From positions 1 through 30,240 of the forward strand of contig JAHEGA010000006.1 in NCBI GenBank assembly GCA_024639925.1: a stretch of 30,240 bases of DNA, read 5' to 3'. This DNA is from Microbacteriaceae bacterium. Lineage in GTDB: Bacteria > Actinomycetota > Actinomycetes > Actinomycetales > Microbacteriaceae. Both the position numbers and the translations under genes were made by a program. The notes beneath the pieces were generated by a model. It worked only from the letters and a program-made list of their open reading frames with translations, had not been told where the DNA came from and ran no database searches. This document shows positions 15,552 to 23,115 of the stretch, piece by piece; positions within the stretch are counted from its first letter, which is position 1; each line of letters opens with the position of its first letter.

Positions 15552-16508
15552 ATGACCACCACCTACGAACACATCCCCGTGATGCGAGATCGCGTCGTTG
15601 AACTGTTAGCACCCGCGCTGTCGGGTGACGATGCCCTGCTCGTGGACGCAACTCTGGGCCTCGGTGGTCACACCGAAGCCTTCCTCGAAATGTTTCCCTC
15701 GCTTCGGGTGCTCGGTATTGACCGCGACCGCGAGGCGATCGACCACGCCAGCGCGCGCTTGGAACCCTTTGGGGACCGCTTTGTCGCTTTCCACGGGCGC
15801 TACGACCAGATTGCCGAAGCGCTGGATTCGTTGGGAGCGGGGCGCACAGCCCAGGGAGTCCTCTTGGACCTCGGCGTGTCTTCGCTCCACCTCGATAAGC
15901 CCGAACGCGGTTTTTCGTACTCGCAGGATGCGCCCCTAGACATGCGCATGAACGCGGAGGATGACACAAGAGCCAGCGACATTCTTGCCACTTACTCTCT
16001 CGACGAGCTTGCGGACATGTTTCGCACCCTGGGAGACGAGAAACTAGCCGGTCGCTATGCCCGCGCCATAGTCAGCCACCGAGAGGCTCAGCCTTTCGTG
16101 TCGACCGGTGAGCTTGTCGAGGTTTTGCAGGAAGCAACTCCCTATGCGCTGAAAGACCGCGGGCACCCCGCGAAGCGGGTTTTCCAGGCGCTTCGCATGG
16201 AGGTCAACAACGAGCTGGGTTCGCTCGCAGCCGTCTTGCCCATTGCGCTAAAGCGCATTGCTGTGGGCGGCCGGCTCGTGGTGATGTCCTACCACTCGGG
16301 CGAGGACCGCTTGGTGAAAAAAGTCTTGCGCAGACATACCGAGTCCTCCGCGCCGTTGGGTCTTCCGGAGGAGCTTCCCGAACACCGCAGCGAGTTTCGC
16401 GACATTACCCGTGGCGCAGAGATGGCCACCCCCGAAGAACGTGACGTCAATCCCCGAAGCGCATCGGTGCGCACGCGGGCTGTGGAAAGAACCCGAAAGG
16501 CAACATGA
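15552..16508 (+). CDS. rsmH: 16S rRNA (cytosine1402-N4)-methyltransferase RsmH (MraW)
   Basis: SAM-dependent methyltransferase for N4 of C1402 in 16S rRNA, conserved within dcw clusters. The 318-residue protein has HIPVMRDRVVELL at the N-terminus, the SAM-binding DATLGLGGHTEAFL near residue 35, GVLLDLGVSSLHLDKPERGFSY with the family-specific DLGVSS, and FQALRMEVNNEL toward the C-terminus. ATG 15552 is supported by AGGAAGGG 7 nt upstream; an in-frame GTG at 15480 would add non-conserved residues. Its TGA overlaps the ftsL-like gene by 4 nt. Confidence 0.96.
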   Translation: MTTTYEHIPVMRDRVVELLAPALSGDDALLVDATLGLGGHTEAFLEMFPSLRVLGIDRDREAIDHASARLEPFGDRFVAFHGRYDQIAEALDSLGAGRTAQGVLLDLGVSSLHLDKPERGFSYSQDAPLDMRMNAEDDTRASDILATYSLDELADMFRTLGDEKLAGRYARAIVSHREAQPFVSTGELVEVLQEATPYALKDRGHPAKRVFQALRMEVNNELGSLAAVLPIALKRIAVGGRLVVMSYHSGEDRLVKKVLRRHTESSAPLGLPEELPEHRSEFRDITRGAEMATPEERDVNPRSASVRTRAVERTRKAT

Positions 16509-17143
16509 TGACCACTGTCGCACTCACCTCCCCGAAGCGACCCACCGCACGACCTGCGGCATCACGGACAGCGACACGCCCCGTTGGAGGGACGTCAGCG
16601 CCAAAGCTCCGCTATATCGTGGTCACGCTCGGAGGAATTTTTGCGATCTTGGGAGGCCAGCTGTTGCTGTCCATCAGCGTGTCCAGTGGGGCCTACGAAA
16701 TTTCCTCCCTGAAAAGCGAGATGCGCACAAGCCAACAGAGCCTGCAGATTGTGGGTGAGGAAATTGGGGCTTTGAACGCGCCCGACACTCTTGCTTCGCT
16801 GGCCACGTCAATGGGAATGGTTGAGGACAACAATCCCGCGTATTTGCGTGTCTCTGATGGAATCGTCCTGGGCGAAGCGCAGCCGGCAACTCCCGCTGAA
16901 CAGGCCGGCATCGTGGGTGTGACTGCGGGCACAGAAACCCCGGTTCTCGTTCCGATTATTTCCGATGTATCGGCATCCCTTGCTGCGCAGGCTGTGGTTG
17001 AGGTGAGTGCAGAGGATGCGCTCGCCGTCGCCATGACGGTCGAAGCCCCCGCCGCGGAGGGGACCATCGAGACGGCCATGCTGACCACGCCCGCCGCACC
17101 CGCCACGTTCGGTGGGTCGATTCCTTCGCCCTCCACACGCTGA
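16505..17143 (+). CDS. ftsL: FtsL-like division protein
   Basis: Bitopic membrane protein in the ftsL position between rsmH and ftsI; FtsL joins FtsQ, DivIC/FtsB, FtsW and FtsI at the septum. The sequence shows a basic, Pro/Arg/Thr-rich cytoplasmic tail (1-33), one membrane helix at about 35-57, then a short coiled-coil-like stretch (YEISSLKSEMRTSQQSLQIVGEEI) and LASLATSMGMVEDNNPAYLR, the typical FtsL end. A further ~90-residue Ala/Thr-rich extracytoplasmic tail makes it 211-212 residues, long for the family. Start ATG 16505 or 16508; AAGG at 16497-16500 precedes both. It overlaps rsmH through ATGA. Identification rests on position and topology because FtsL sequences diverge strongly. Confidence 0.85.
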   Translation: MMTTVALTSPKRPTARPAASRTATRPVGGTSAPKLRYIVVTLGGIFAILGGQLLLSISVSSGAYEISSLKSEMRTSQQSLQIVGEEIGALNAPDTLASLATSMGMVEDNNPAYLRVSDGIVLGEAQPATPAEQAGIVGVTAGTETPVLVPIISDVSASLAAQAVVEVSAEDALAVAMTVEAPAAEGTIETAMLTTPAAPATFGGSIPSPSTR

Positions 17144-17148
17144 GCGCG

Positions 17149-18891
17149 ATGACTCACCAGCGCCTCACCAGCCGCCGAATGGCGATTGCGTTGGTACTGG
17201 TTTTTGTCGTGGCGGCACTGTTTCTGACCCGGCTTGTTGACGTGCAAGTCGTGCGAGCGAGTGAACTTCAGGAGCAGTCGGAAGCCATTCGAACCACCCA
17301 GGAGACCGTGTGGGCGTCCAGAGGCTCAATTGTCGACAGTTTCGGCAACGATCTGGCCGTGGACGTTGATCGCTACGACATCAGCGCTGACCCGAGCGTT
17401 GCTGGGGACTTTCGTCGTAACGGTGAAATCATCACCCTGGAAAGCGCGATGGCGGATGTCGCCCAACTGACGGGAGCGGTCGCGGAGGAGCTTGTTTACG
17501 CGGTCCGGCAGGATCCTGACTCTCGATTTACCTACCTGGTCAAAGGGGTAAGCCCCGAAACTCGTCTCGCGTTGCGCGAGCTGGGCATCCCGTGGTTACA
17601 AATTGACCTTGTGCGAGAGAGAACATATCCCTTTGGCGCAGTGGCGGGAAACATCACCGGGATGCTCGGCACCGATCGTCCCCTTGCGGGTGTCGAGCTG
17701 GATTGGGATGAGTGCCTGGCGGCCGAGAACGGTGTGGCGACCTACCAGCGTGGTGCTGATGGGGTGCGTCTGCCCGGCACGACCTCCACCGTAGAGGAGC
17801 CCATCCACGGCGGGGATGTGGTGCTGACTCTGGATAGTGACCTTCAGTGGTACGTCCTGCAACAGTTGGCAGATCATGGCAGTCGCTTAGGTGCCCAGTC
17901 GGGCTCGGCAATGGTCGTGAGAGTCAAGGACGGTCACATTTTGGCGGCGGCAGACTGGCCAACTTTTGATCCCAACGATTTCTCTCAAACACCCACCAGC
18001 AACACTGGAGCCCGAATCTTCAGCTCGCCCTATGAGCCCGGTTCCATCATGAAGGCCATCGGGATCGCAATGTTGATTGATGCGGGGCATACCTACGCTG
18101 AGGATCGGATTGTGGCACCGGGCTTTTTTGAGGTGTATTCCGGCCGGTATATCAAGAACTTCTCGGTAGCGCAGGACACACAGCTCACCACCGCCGGAGT
18201 GTTGCAAACGTCGTCCAACACGGGGATCTCCGTTCTTGCCGACCGAATGCCAGAAGCATCAGCAACTCGGTATTTTGAAAAATTTGGCTTCGGAGAAATT
18301 ACGGCGGTCGATTTCTTGGGGGAATCCCAGGGTGTGCTGAACTCCGGCGAATCCCTGGACGTGGTGACCCGCTACAACCAGTTCTTCGGTCAGGGCATTT
18401 CGGTCACCGCGGCCCAAATGGCCGGGGCATATCAGGCGCTCGCGAATGATGGTGTTCGTTTGCCCCTGCGTCTCGTTGATGGTTGTCGAAGCATTGATGG
18501 CGAATGGGTTTCCGCCCCCGCGCCAGAGCCCGTGACCGTGGTGTCCGCGAGTGCTGCCGAGCAGGTGGTGCGAAGCCTGGAAACGATCGTGTCCCAGGGC
18601 CCTCTCCGGAACACATTGAGCATCCCGGGCTATCGGGTAGCCGCGAAGACTGGCACTGCCGAGATTGCCAACGCCACAGGGTATGGGGATGACCGAGTGA
18701 TTTCGTTAGCGGGCATGGCGCCCGCGGAAGATCCCGAGTATGTCGTTCTGGTGAGCTTTACCAAGCCGCAGACCTCTCGTGTTTCCTCGGCGGCTGCCCC
18801 CGCCTTCCACGATGTGATGTCCCACGTTCTCAAGCACTACCGTGTGGCTCCCTCGAGCGTGCCGGCGGTTCTTCCCCCGGTAACCTGGTAG
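17149..18891 (+). CDS. ftsI: Peptidoglycan D,D-transpeptidase FtsI (PBP3, class B PBP)
   Basis: Septal transpeptidase that crosslinks peptidoglycan with FtsW. The 580-residue protein has an N-terminal membrane anchor at about 11-28, a pedestal domain beginning ETVWASRGSIVDSFGNDLA, and a penicillin-binding domain. The active-site motifs are intact: SIMK (Ser299, Lys302), SSN at 355-357 and KTG at 500-502. No PASTA repeats are present at the C-terminus. It starts 5 nt after the ftsL-like gene, without a strong SD, so translation may be coupled. The intact catalytic residues mean the cell still crosslinks stem peptides, which matters given the unusual Mur ligases that follow. Confidence 0.96.
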   Translation: MTHQRLTSRRMAIALVLVFVVAALFLTRLVDVQVVRASELQEQSEAIRTTQETVWASRGSIVDSFGNDLAVDVDRYDISADPSVAGDFRRNGEIITLESAMADVAQLTGAVAEELVYAVRQDPDSRFTYLVKGVSPETRLALRELGIPWLQIDLVRERTYPFGAVAGNITGMLGTDRPLAGVELDWDECLAAENGVATYQRGADGVRLPGTTSTVEEPIHGGDVVLTLDSDLQWYVLQQLADHGSRLGAQSGSAMVVRVKDGHILAAADWPTFDPNDFSQTPTSNTGARIFSSPYEPGSIMKAIGIAMLIDAGHTYAEDRIVAPGFFEVYSGRYIKNFSVAQDTQLTTAGVLQTSSNTGISVLADRMPEASATRYFEKFGFGEITAVDFLGESQGVLNSGESLDVVTRYNQFFGQGISVTAAQMAGAYQALANDGVRLPLRLVDGCRSIDGEWVSAPAPEPVTVVSASAAEQVVRSLETIVSQGPLRNTLSIPGYRVAAKTGTAEIANATGYGDDRVISLAGMAPAEDPEYVVLVSFTKPQTSRVSSAAAPAFHDVMSHVLKHYRVAPSSVPAVLPPVTW

Positions 18892-18922
18892 CTCCCCATC
18901 GCCAGCAAGGAGAGGTGCCCGA

Positions 18923-20470
18923 GTGACCAACCGTGTTCTGCGGCCTCAGCACCACCAGGAAAGCCGGTTGTCTGATGTGGCACACAGCCTTGGACTAGAT
19001 CTCCGGGGTGCGGATGTCTCTGTCCGAGGCGTTGCCCTGCACACCTCGGCCATCACTCCTGGTGATCTCTTCGTGGCCTTGCAGGGGGCTCACCGTCATG
19101 GCGTAGAGCTGTGGGAGTCAGCGGTGAGTGCCGGCGCTGTGGCGGTGTTCACGGACCGTGTCGGAGCGGATGCTCTGAGTGGCACGGACTTTCCGGTGCT
19201 GGTCGCTGAGGACCCCCGCGCAACGTTGGGGCCATTATCCAGTCGAATTTATGGCACTCACGACGATCATCCCCCTGTCTTCTCCGTGACAGGGACTAAC
19301 GGAAAGACGTCGACGGCATTTTTGCTGGAAGCTCTCATGAGAGCGCTGGGCTGGAAAACAGCGTTATCGACGACCGCCGAGCGGCGCGTTGACGGTGTGG
19401 CGTATGACTCGACCCTGACGACTCCCGAGGCCCCTGACGTCCACGCAATGCTGGCTCTTGCCGCCGAGCACGGTGTCGGGGGGATCGCCATGGAAGTCAG
19501 CGCGCAGGCTCTGTCTAAGAACCGACTCGGCGGCGTCCTGAGCGCTGTTGCGGGATTTACCAATTTGAGTCACGACCATTTTGAGGATTTTGGGGGGATG
19601 GAACCCTACCTCGATGCGAAGGCTGCGCTTTTTCACCCCGATGCTGCACGCCGGGCTGTGGTGTGCGTGGACAGCGAATGGGGGACAACACTGGCTCAGC
19701 GCGTCCAGATACCGCACACAACCCTGTCCTCAGAGGACTCGGGGGAGGGCGCATGGACCTACGCCGTGGAATCCGCGAGCCTGAGCGTCACCGAGTTTCG
19801 GGTCACTGCTCCGACCGGTGAAATCGTGGTGACGAGAGCTCCTTTTGTGGGCGCGCATATGGTCGCAAACGCCGCTCTTGCGATGGCCATGATGGTGGAA
19901 GGTGGCGTGGCCTTCTCTGATCTCGCGGCGGCGATTGGGCCGGGCACTAACGGCATTCCGGTAGCCATCCCCGGCAGAATCGAAAAAGTTTCCGGCTCTG
20001 ATGGCCCCTCGGTGTTCCTGGACGCCGGCCGGAGCGAGGATGCGTACCGCCAGACCCTGACGGCGGTACGAGACCTCACGTCGGGGAAACTGGTCATGGT
20101 GTGCGGGACCTCGGGAAATAGAGATGCCACCAAGCGTCCGCTCATGGGAGCAACCGCTAGAAAGCTGGCCGACGTGGTGATCGTGACCGACGACGATCCC
20201 CGCCGCGAGGACCCGGCGACTATTCGCGCGGGCCTTCTGGAAGGCGCTCGTTCGGTCTCCCCAGCAAACGTCCACGAAATCGCCGACCCCAACGATGCAA
20301 TCCGGTTCGCGCTCTCCCTCGTGACCGCGGGCGATAGCGTCGTGTGGTTTGGCCCTGGGTCTCAGTCCTATCGGGATATTGGGGGAGCAAAAATCCCTTA
20401 TTCCGCAAAACGGGAGGCTCAGGTGGCGCTCGCTGAGGCTGGATGGACAGGGAAGAAGGAAACGCCATGA
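18923..20470 (+). CDS. murE: MurE-type UDP-MurNAc-dipeptide ligase with altered active-site motifs
   Basis: In MurE position and of MurE length (515 aa). MurE adds the third residue of the stem peptide. Present: DLFVALQGAHRHG in domain 1, the P-loop GTNGKTS at 124-130, TTPE, the DAKAALF lysine region, KRPLMG, and the DDPRREDP motif (about 424-431; DNPR is usual in diaminopimelate-adding enzymes). Altered: SSHAL reads SAQAL (193-197), DYAHTPD reads DAGRSED (367-373), GCGGDRD reads CGTSGNRD, and GKGHE reads GPGSQ (477-481). These sites normally contact ATP or the incoming amino acid. GTG 18923 follows a strong AAGGAGAGG at 18908-18916. Its stop overlaps the next gene by ATGA. Activity and amino acid choice are uncertain; the gene is not a decayed frame. 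Confidence 0.85.
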   Translation: MTNRVLRPQHHQESRLSDVAHSLGLDLRGADVSVRGVALHTSAITPGDLFVALQGAHRHGVELWESAVSAGAVAVFTDRVGADALSGTDFPVLVAEDPRATLGPLSSRIYGTHDDHPPVFSVTGTNGKTSTAFLLEALMRALGWKTALSTTAERRVDGVAYDSTLTTPEAPDVHAMLALAAEHGVGGIAMEVSAQALSKNRLGGVLSAVAGFTNLSHDHFEDFGGMEPYLDAKAALFHPDAARRAVVCVDSEWGTTLAQRVQIPHTTLSSEDSGEGAWTYAVESASLSVTEFRVTAPTGEIVVTRAPFVGAHMVANAALAMAMMVEGGVAFSDLAAAIGPGTNGIPVAIPGRIEKVSGSDGPSVFLDAGRSEDAYRQTLTAVRDLTSGKLVMVCGTSGNRDATKRPLMGATARKLADVVIVTDDDPRREDPATIRAGLLEGARSVSPANVHEIADPNDAIRFALSLVTAGDSVVWFGPGSQSYRDIGGAKIPYSAKREAQVALAEAGWTGKKETP

Positions 20471-20922
20471 CGCACTGGGACGGGCTGGAACTGCCGGTGC
20501 ACGAGCTTCGCGGTGGTGCCGTCGTTATCGACGGCAGTTCCGTGGCCAGTGCGCGTGACGCTGTCGATGTGATGAAGGATGTCCGGGGTCGGCTCACTCC
20601 TGATCAGCGCCACATTGTGGTGACCGGCGCGGTGAGCCTCGGCGGAGACTCCGACTACGACGACCTGGAAGCTTTTGGGGCGTTCATCGTCCGCATGAAT
20701 ATTGCCTTGTGTGTGGCAGTAGGCAAGGAGGCCAGGCCCATTTGGGCTTCCGTGGGCCGTGAAGGTTCGTGGGACGGGGAGTCACAGCACGTGGAAACCC
20801 CGGACGAGGTTTACGCTGTTCTGGCAGGTGACATTCAACCGGGAGACGTGTTTGTGGTTCTCGGCGGTGTCACGAAAGAAATGGGCCTGGTGGCGTCGAC
20901 GTTGAGGGAGCTTCACGCGTGA
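20467..20922 (+). CDS. MurF-like protein reduced to the C-terminal domain (domain 3)
   Basis: In the murF position between murE and mraY, but only 151 residues against about 450-500 for MurF. The whole product aligns by eye with MurF domain 3: GGAVVIDGSSVASARDAVDVM (17-36) stands where MurF has its Asp-Tyr-Asn-Ala-Asn-Pro motif and following helix, IALCVAVGKEA (79-89) matches the VaVG-eA strand, and IQPGDVFVVLGGVTKEMGLVASTLREL (123-149) matches the GDvvLvKgSr end. The UDP-substrate and ATP-binding domains are absent, and the YNANP and KGSR motifs are replaced, so ligase activity is not expected. Start ATG 20467 overlaps murE by ATGA and its stop overlaps mraY by GTGA, so it is cleanly embedded in the operon. 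It may be a scaffold or relic; function unknown. Confidence 0.78.
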   Translation: MTHWDGLELPVHELRGGAVVIDGSSVASARDAVDVMKDVRGRLTPDQRHIVVTGAVSLGGDSDYDDLEAFGAFIVRMNIALCVAVGKEARPIWASVGREGSWDGESQHVETPDEVYAVLAGDIQPGDVFVVLGGVTKEMGLVASTLRELHA

Positions 20923-22016
20923 GAATTCTGCTACTCGGTAGCGCTTTGTCACTGGCGTTCTCGCTCTTTCTGACCCCATTATTCATCCGGTTGTTTGCCA
21001 AAATTGGCTGGGGTCAGTTCATTCGTCAAGACGGCCCCAAAACCCATTTTGTGAAACGTGGGACCCCCACCATGGGGGGAATCGTCATCCTCCTGGCGAT
21101 TGTTTTTGGCTACTTCACCTCCCATCTGATTGAGGGTGTGCCCCCCAGTTATTCCGCGATGCTCGTGCTCGGGTTAATGGTGGGCCTAGGGTTTGTGGGT
21201 TTTCTTGATGACTACTCGAAGATTCGCCAGCAACAGTCGTTGGGCCTGAGCCCGCGGGGAAAGGTGATCGGCCAGATCGTCGTTGCCGTCACCTTCGCGG
21301 TGCTTGCGGTGTCCTTCCCCGATAGCGATGGGCAAACACCCGCTGCTCCGGGTATTTCTCTGGTTCGCGGTGCCGACATCATGTCGTTTGCTCAGTGGGG
21401 TCAGGTTGCCGTCCTCATCGGATTTGCCGTGTGGGCCACGCTGATTATTGTCGGAACCTCAAACGCGGTGAATCTCACGGATGGTCTCGATGGACTGGCC
21501 AGCGGGTCGACGATTCTGGTGTTCGTGGCCTACGTGATGATCACCTTCTGGCAGTTCAACCAATCCTGTTTCCGGGTGATTCCGGACCAAGAGAACTTCT
21601 ATAAGTGCTACGAGGTGCGGGACTCGCTGGAACTTACGGCAGTGGCGGCCATGGCGAGTGCCAGCCTGATTGGATTCCTGTGGTGGAACACGTCACCAGC
21701 AAAGATCTTCATGGGCGACACCGGTTCGCTCGGCCTTGGCGGGGGAGTTGCGGGGCTTGCCCTCTTTTCTCGCACAGAGGGTTTGCTGCCCCTGGTGGGT
21801 GGCCTTTTTGTGATTCTGACGGGGTCTGTGATCCTGCAGCGGTTGTATTTCAAAGCGACCAAGGGGAAGCGAATCTTCTACTCCTCGCCCCTTCACCATC
21901 ACTATGAAATCAAGGGTTGGGCTGAGGTGACCATCGTGGTGCGGTTCTGGCTGGTTGCCGGCCTGTTTGCAGCGGTGGGTGCGGGCCTGTTTTACCTGGA
22001 GTGGCTGAGTCGTTGA
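20919..22016 (+). CDS. mraY: Phospho-N-acetylmuramoyl-pentapeptide transferase MraY
   Basis: Integral membrane enzyme that transfers phospho-MurNAc-peptide to undecaprenyl phosphate, making lipid I. The 365-residue protein has the family motifs in order: KTHFVKRGTPTMGG, the catalytic FLDDYSK, NAVNLTDGLDGLA, FMGDTGSLGLGG, and SPLHHHYEIKGW before RFW. About ten membrane helices are apparent. The start is GTG 20919, overlapping the stop of the MurF-like gene as GTGA. All catalytic Asp and His motifs look normal, in contrast with the flanking Mur-ligase genes. Confidence 0.96.
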   Translation: MRILLLGSALSLAFSLFLTPLFIRLFAKIGWGQFIRQDGPKTHFVKRGTPTMGGIVILLAIVFGYFTSHLIEGVPPSYSAMLVLGLMVGLGFVGFLDDYSKIRQQQSLGLSPRGKVIGQIVVAVTFAVLAVSFPDSDGQTPAAPGISLVRGADIMSFAQWGQVAVLIGFAVWATLIIVGTSNAVNLTDGLDGLASGSTILVFVAYVMITFWQFNQSCFRVIPDQENFYKCYEVRDSLELTAVAAMASASLIGFLWWNTSPAKIFMGDTGSLGLGGGVAGLALFSRTEGLLPLVGGLFVILTGSVILQRLYFKATKGKRIFYSSPLHHHYEIKGWAEVTIVVRFWLVAGLFAAVGAGLFYLEWLSR

Positions 22017-23002
22017 GCTCTGATTACCCTGACCTGTCGGGTTGGACCAGTCCGTGGAGTAACTATCGGTTTGCTGTTCTTGGCGTAGGTGATACTGGAT
22101 TTGCCGTCATAGACACCCTTGTGGAGCTTGGCGTGACACCGCTGGCTCTGGCCACTGACATCAGTGAGCACATTCTGCCCATCCTCGATGTCTTGGCAGT
22201 GGACCCTGTTGTCTCAGTCGAAGACACGGTGCTCGAGAGTGCACTGACGGATCACTCACCACACGTCCTGGTGGTGTCCCCGGGGGTGCCCGCCGACCAC
22301 CCTGTGATCAGCGCGGCTCGCGAGAAGGCAGTATCCGTCTGGTCCGATATTGACTTTGCCTGGCGGGTCCGCGACAAGCACGAACACATATCGCCGTGGG
22401 TGCTGGTCTCAGGAGCGGTCCATGGGCGACGTGTGGCGGAGCTAGCGGGCCGTCTGTTAACCGCAGCAGAAATGCCGTCCTTTGTTGTGGGTCACCACTC
22501 ATCCCCCTTGCTCGATGCTCTGAGGGACCCCCATGATTATTCAGCCCTGCTTGTTGTTGCGACGGAAAACCAGGTGAGTCTGCTGGCGCGGGGAGAAGGG
22601 CCGCGGTCACCGGTTGTCTCCGCCTGCGTGGAGGAGTCCTCTGTCCTGACGGACGGCGCCCTGTATGACGGTGTCTCCGTGGCGTGCGTTTATCGCAAGG
22701 GGGTGGGGAACACCATGGCGCTCGTTGAAGACGCGGACGTTATCGAAGGTGCGCGAGCCATCGGTGTGGCGTTTGATTCGCCAGAAAAGAGCGACCTCGG
22801 GTTGGTCGAGGGAATCATCGTGGATCGGGCGTTCTTGGAGGATCGCGCTAACCACGCGCTCGAAGTGTCGACCCTCGACGAGCTTGCCGAGGCAGGCTGG
22901 ACTATTCCCGAGGATCTTCCCGTCATTGTGGGAGCCGTTGCTGTGGCTAGGGCGTTTGACGTCTCACCAGCGGTGATTGCCGGAGTGCTAACCCTGCCCT
23001 AG
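22013..23002 (+). CDS. Degenerate MurD-like protein lacking P-loop and C-terminal domain
   Basis: In the murD position between mraY and ftsW. Homology to actinobacterial MurD is clear in domain 1 (FAVLGVGDTGFAVIDTLVELG, VLVVSPGVPADHPVISAA, FAWRV) and in the later part of domain 2 (ADVIEGARAIGVAFDSP, IVDRAFLEDRANHALEVSTL, VAVARAFDVSPAVIAG). Yet the ATP loop TGTNGKTT reads SGAVHGRR (133-140), GNIG reads GHHS, ELSSFQL reads ATENQVS, and the DHLDWH segment is gone. It ends at 329 residues where MurD would continue with domain 3 (about 130 more). ATP-dependent D-Glu ligation is therefore not expected. Start: TTG 22013, overlapping the mraY stop as TTGA, with GGAGTGG at 21998-22004; GTG 22001 is an alternative. 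The frame is intact and codon use is like its neighbours. Confidence 0.8.
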   Translation: MSSDYPDLSGWTSPWSNYRFAVLGVGDTGFAVIDTLVELGVTPLALATDISEHILPILDVLAVDPVVSVEDTVLESALTDHSPHVLVVSPGVPADHPVISAAREKAVSVWSDIDFAWRVRDKHEHISPWVLVSGAVHGRRVAELAGRLLTAAEMPSFVVGHHSSPLLDALRDPHDYSALLVVATENQVSLLARGEGPRSPVVSACVEESSVLTDGALYDGVSVACVYRKGVGNTMALVEDADVIEGARAIGVAFDSPEKSDLGLVEGIIVDRAFLEDRANHALEVSTLDELAEAGWTIPEDLPVIVGAVAVARAFDVSPAVIAGVLTLP

Positions 23003-23070
23003 GCGCGCCCGCTCTCGGCGTGGCATAGCTGTTTTTCCCCTGCCCGCGGAGGACACTGGAGACGCCTTTT

Positions 23071-23107
23071 GTGCGCCTGAATGGCGCACTGATTGATGCA
23101 GAGGAGG
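23071..23107 (+). promoter_or_regulatory. Hairpin and strong Shine-Dalgarno ahead of ftsW
   Basis: GTGCGCC (23071-23077) and GGCGCAC (23083-23089) form a perfect 7-bp inverted repeat with a TGAAT loop. GAGGAGG at 23101-23107 follows, 8 nt before an in-frame TTG at 23116. The GTG at 23071 is also in frame and lies inside the hairpin. The arrangement favours the TTG as the main start and leaves the hairpin as a leader element. Confidence 0.4.
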
Positions 23108-23115
23108 GTGACCCG

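Noticed and set aside
20467..23002. murF-like and murD-like genes as ordinary frameshifted pseudogenes
   Set aside because: Both frames are open with 4-nt coupled overlaps to neighbours, and missing domains are not found in other frames nearby. I treat them as intact, reduced genes, while neutral decay cannot be fully excluded.
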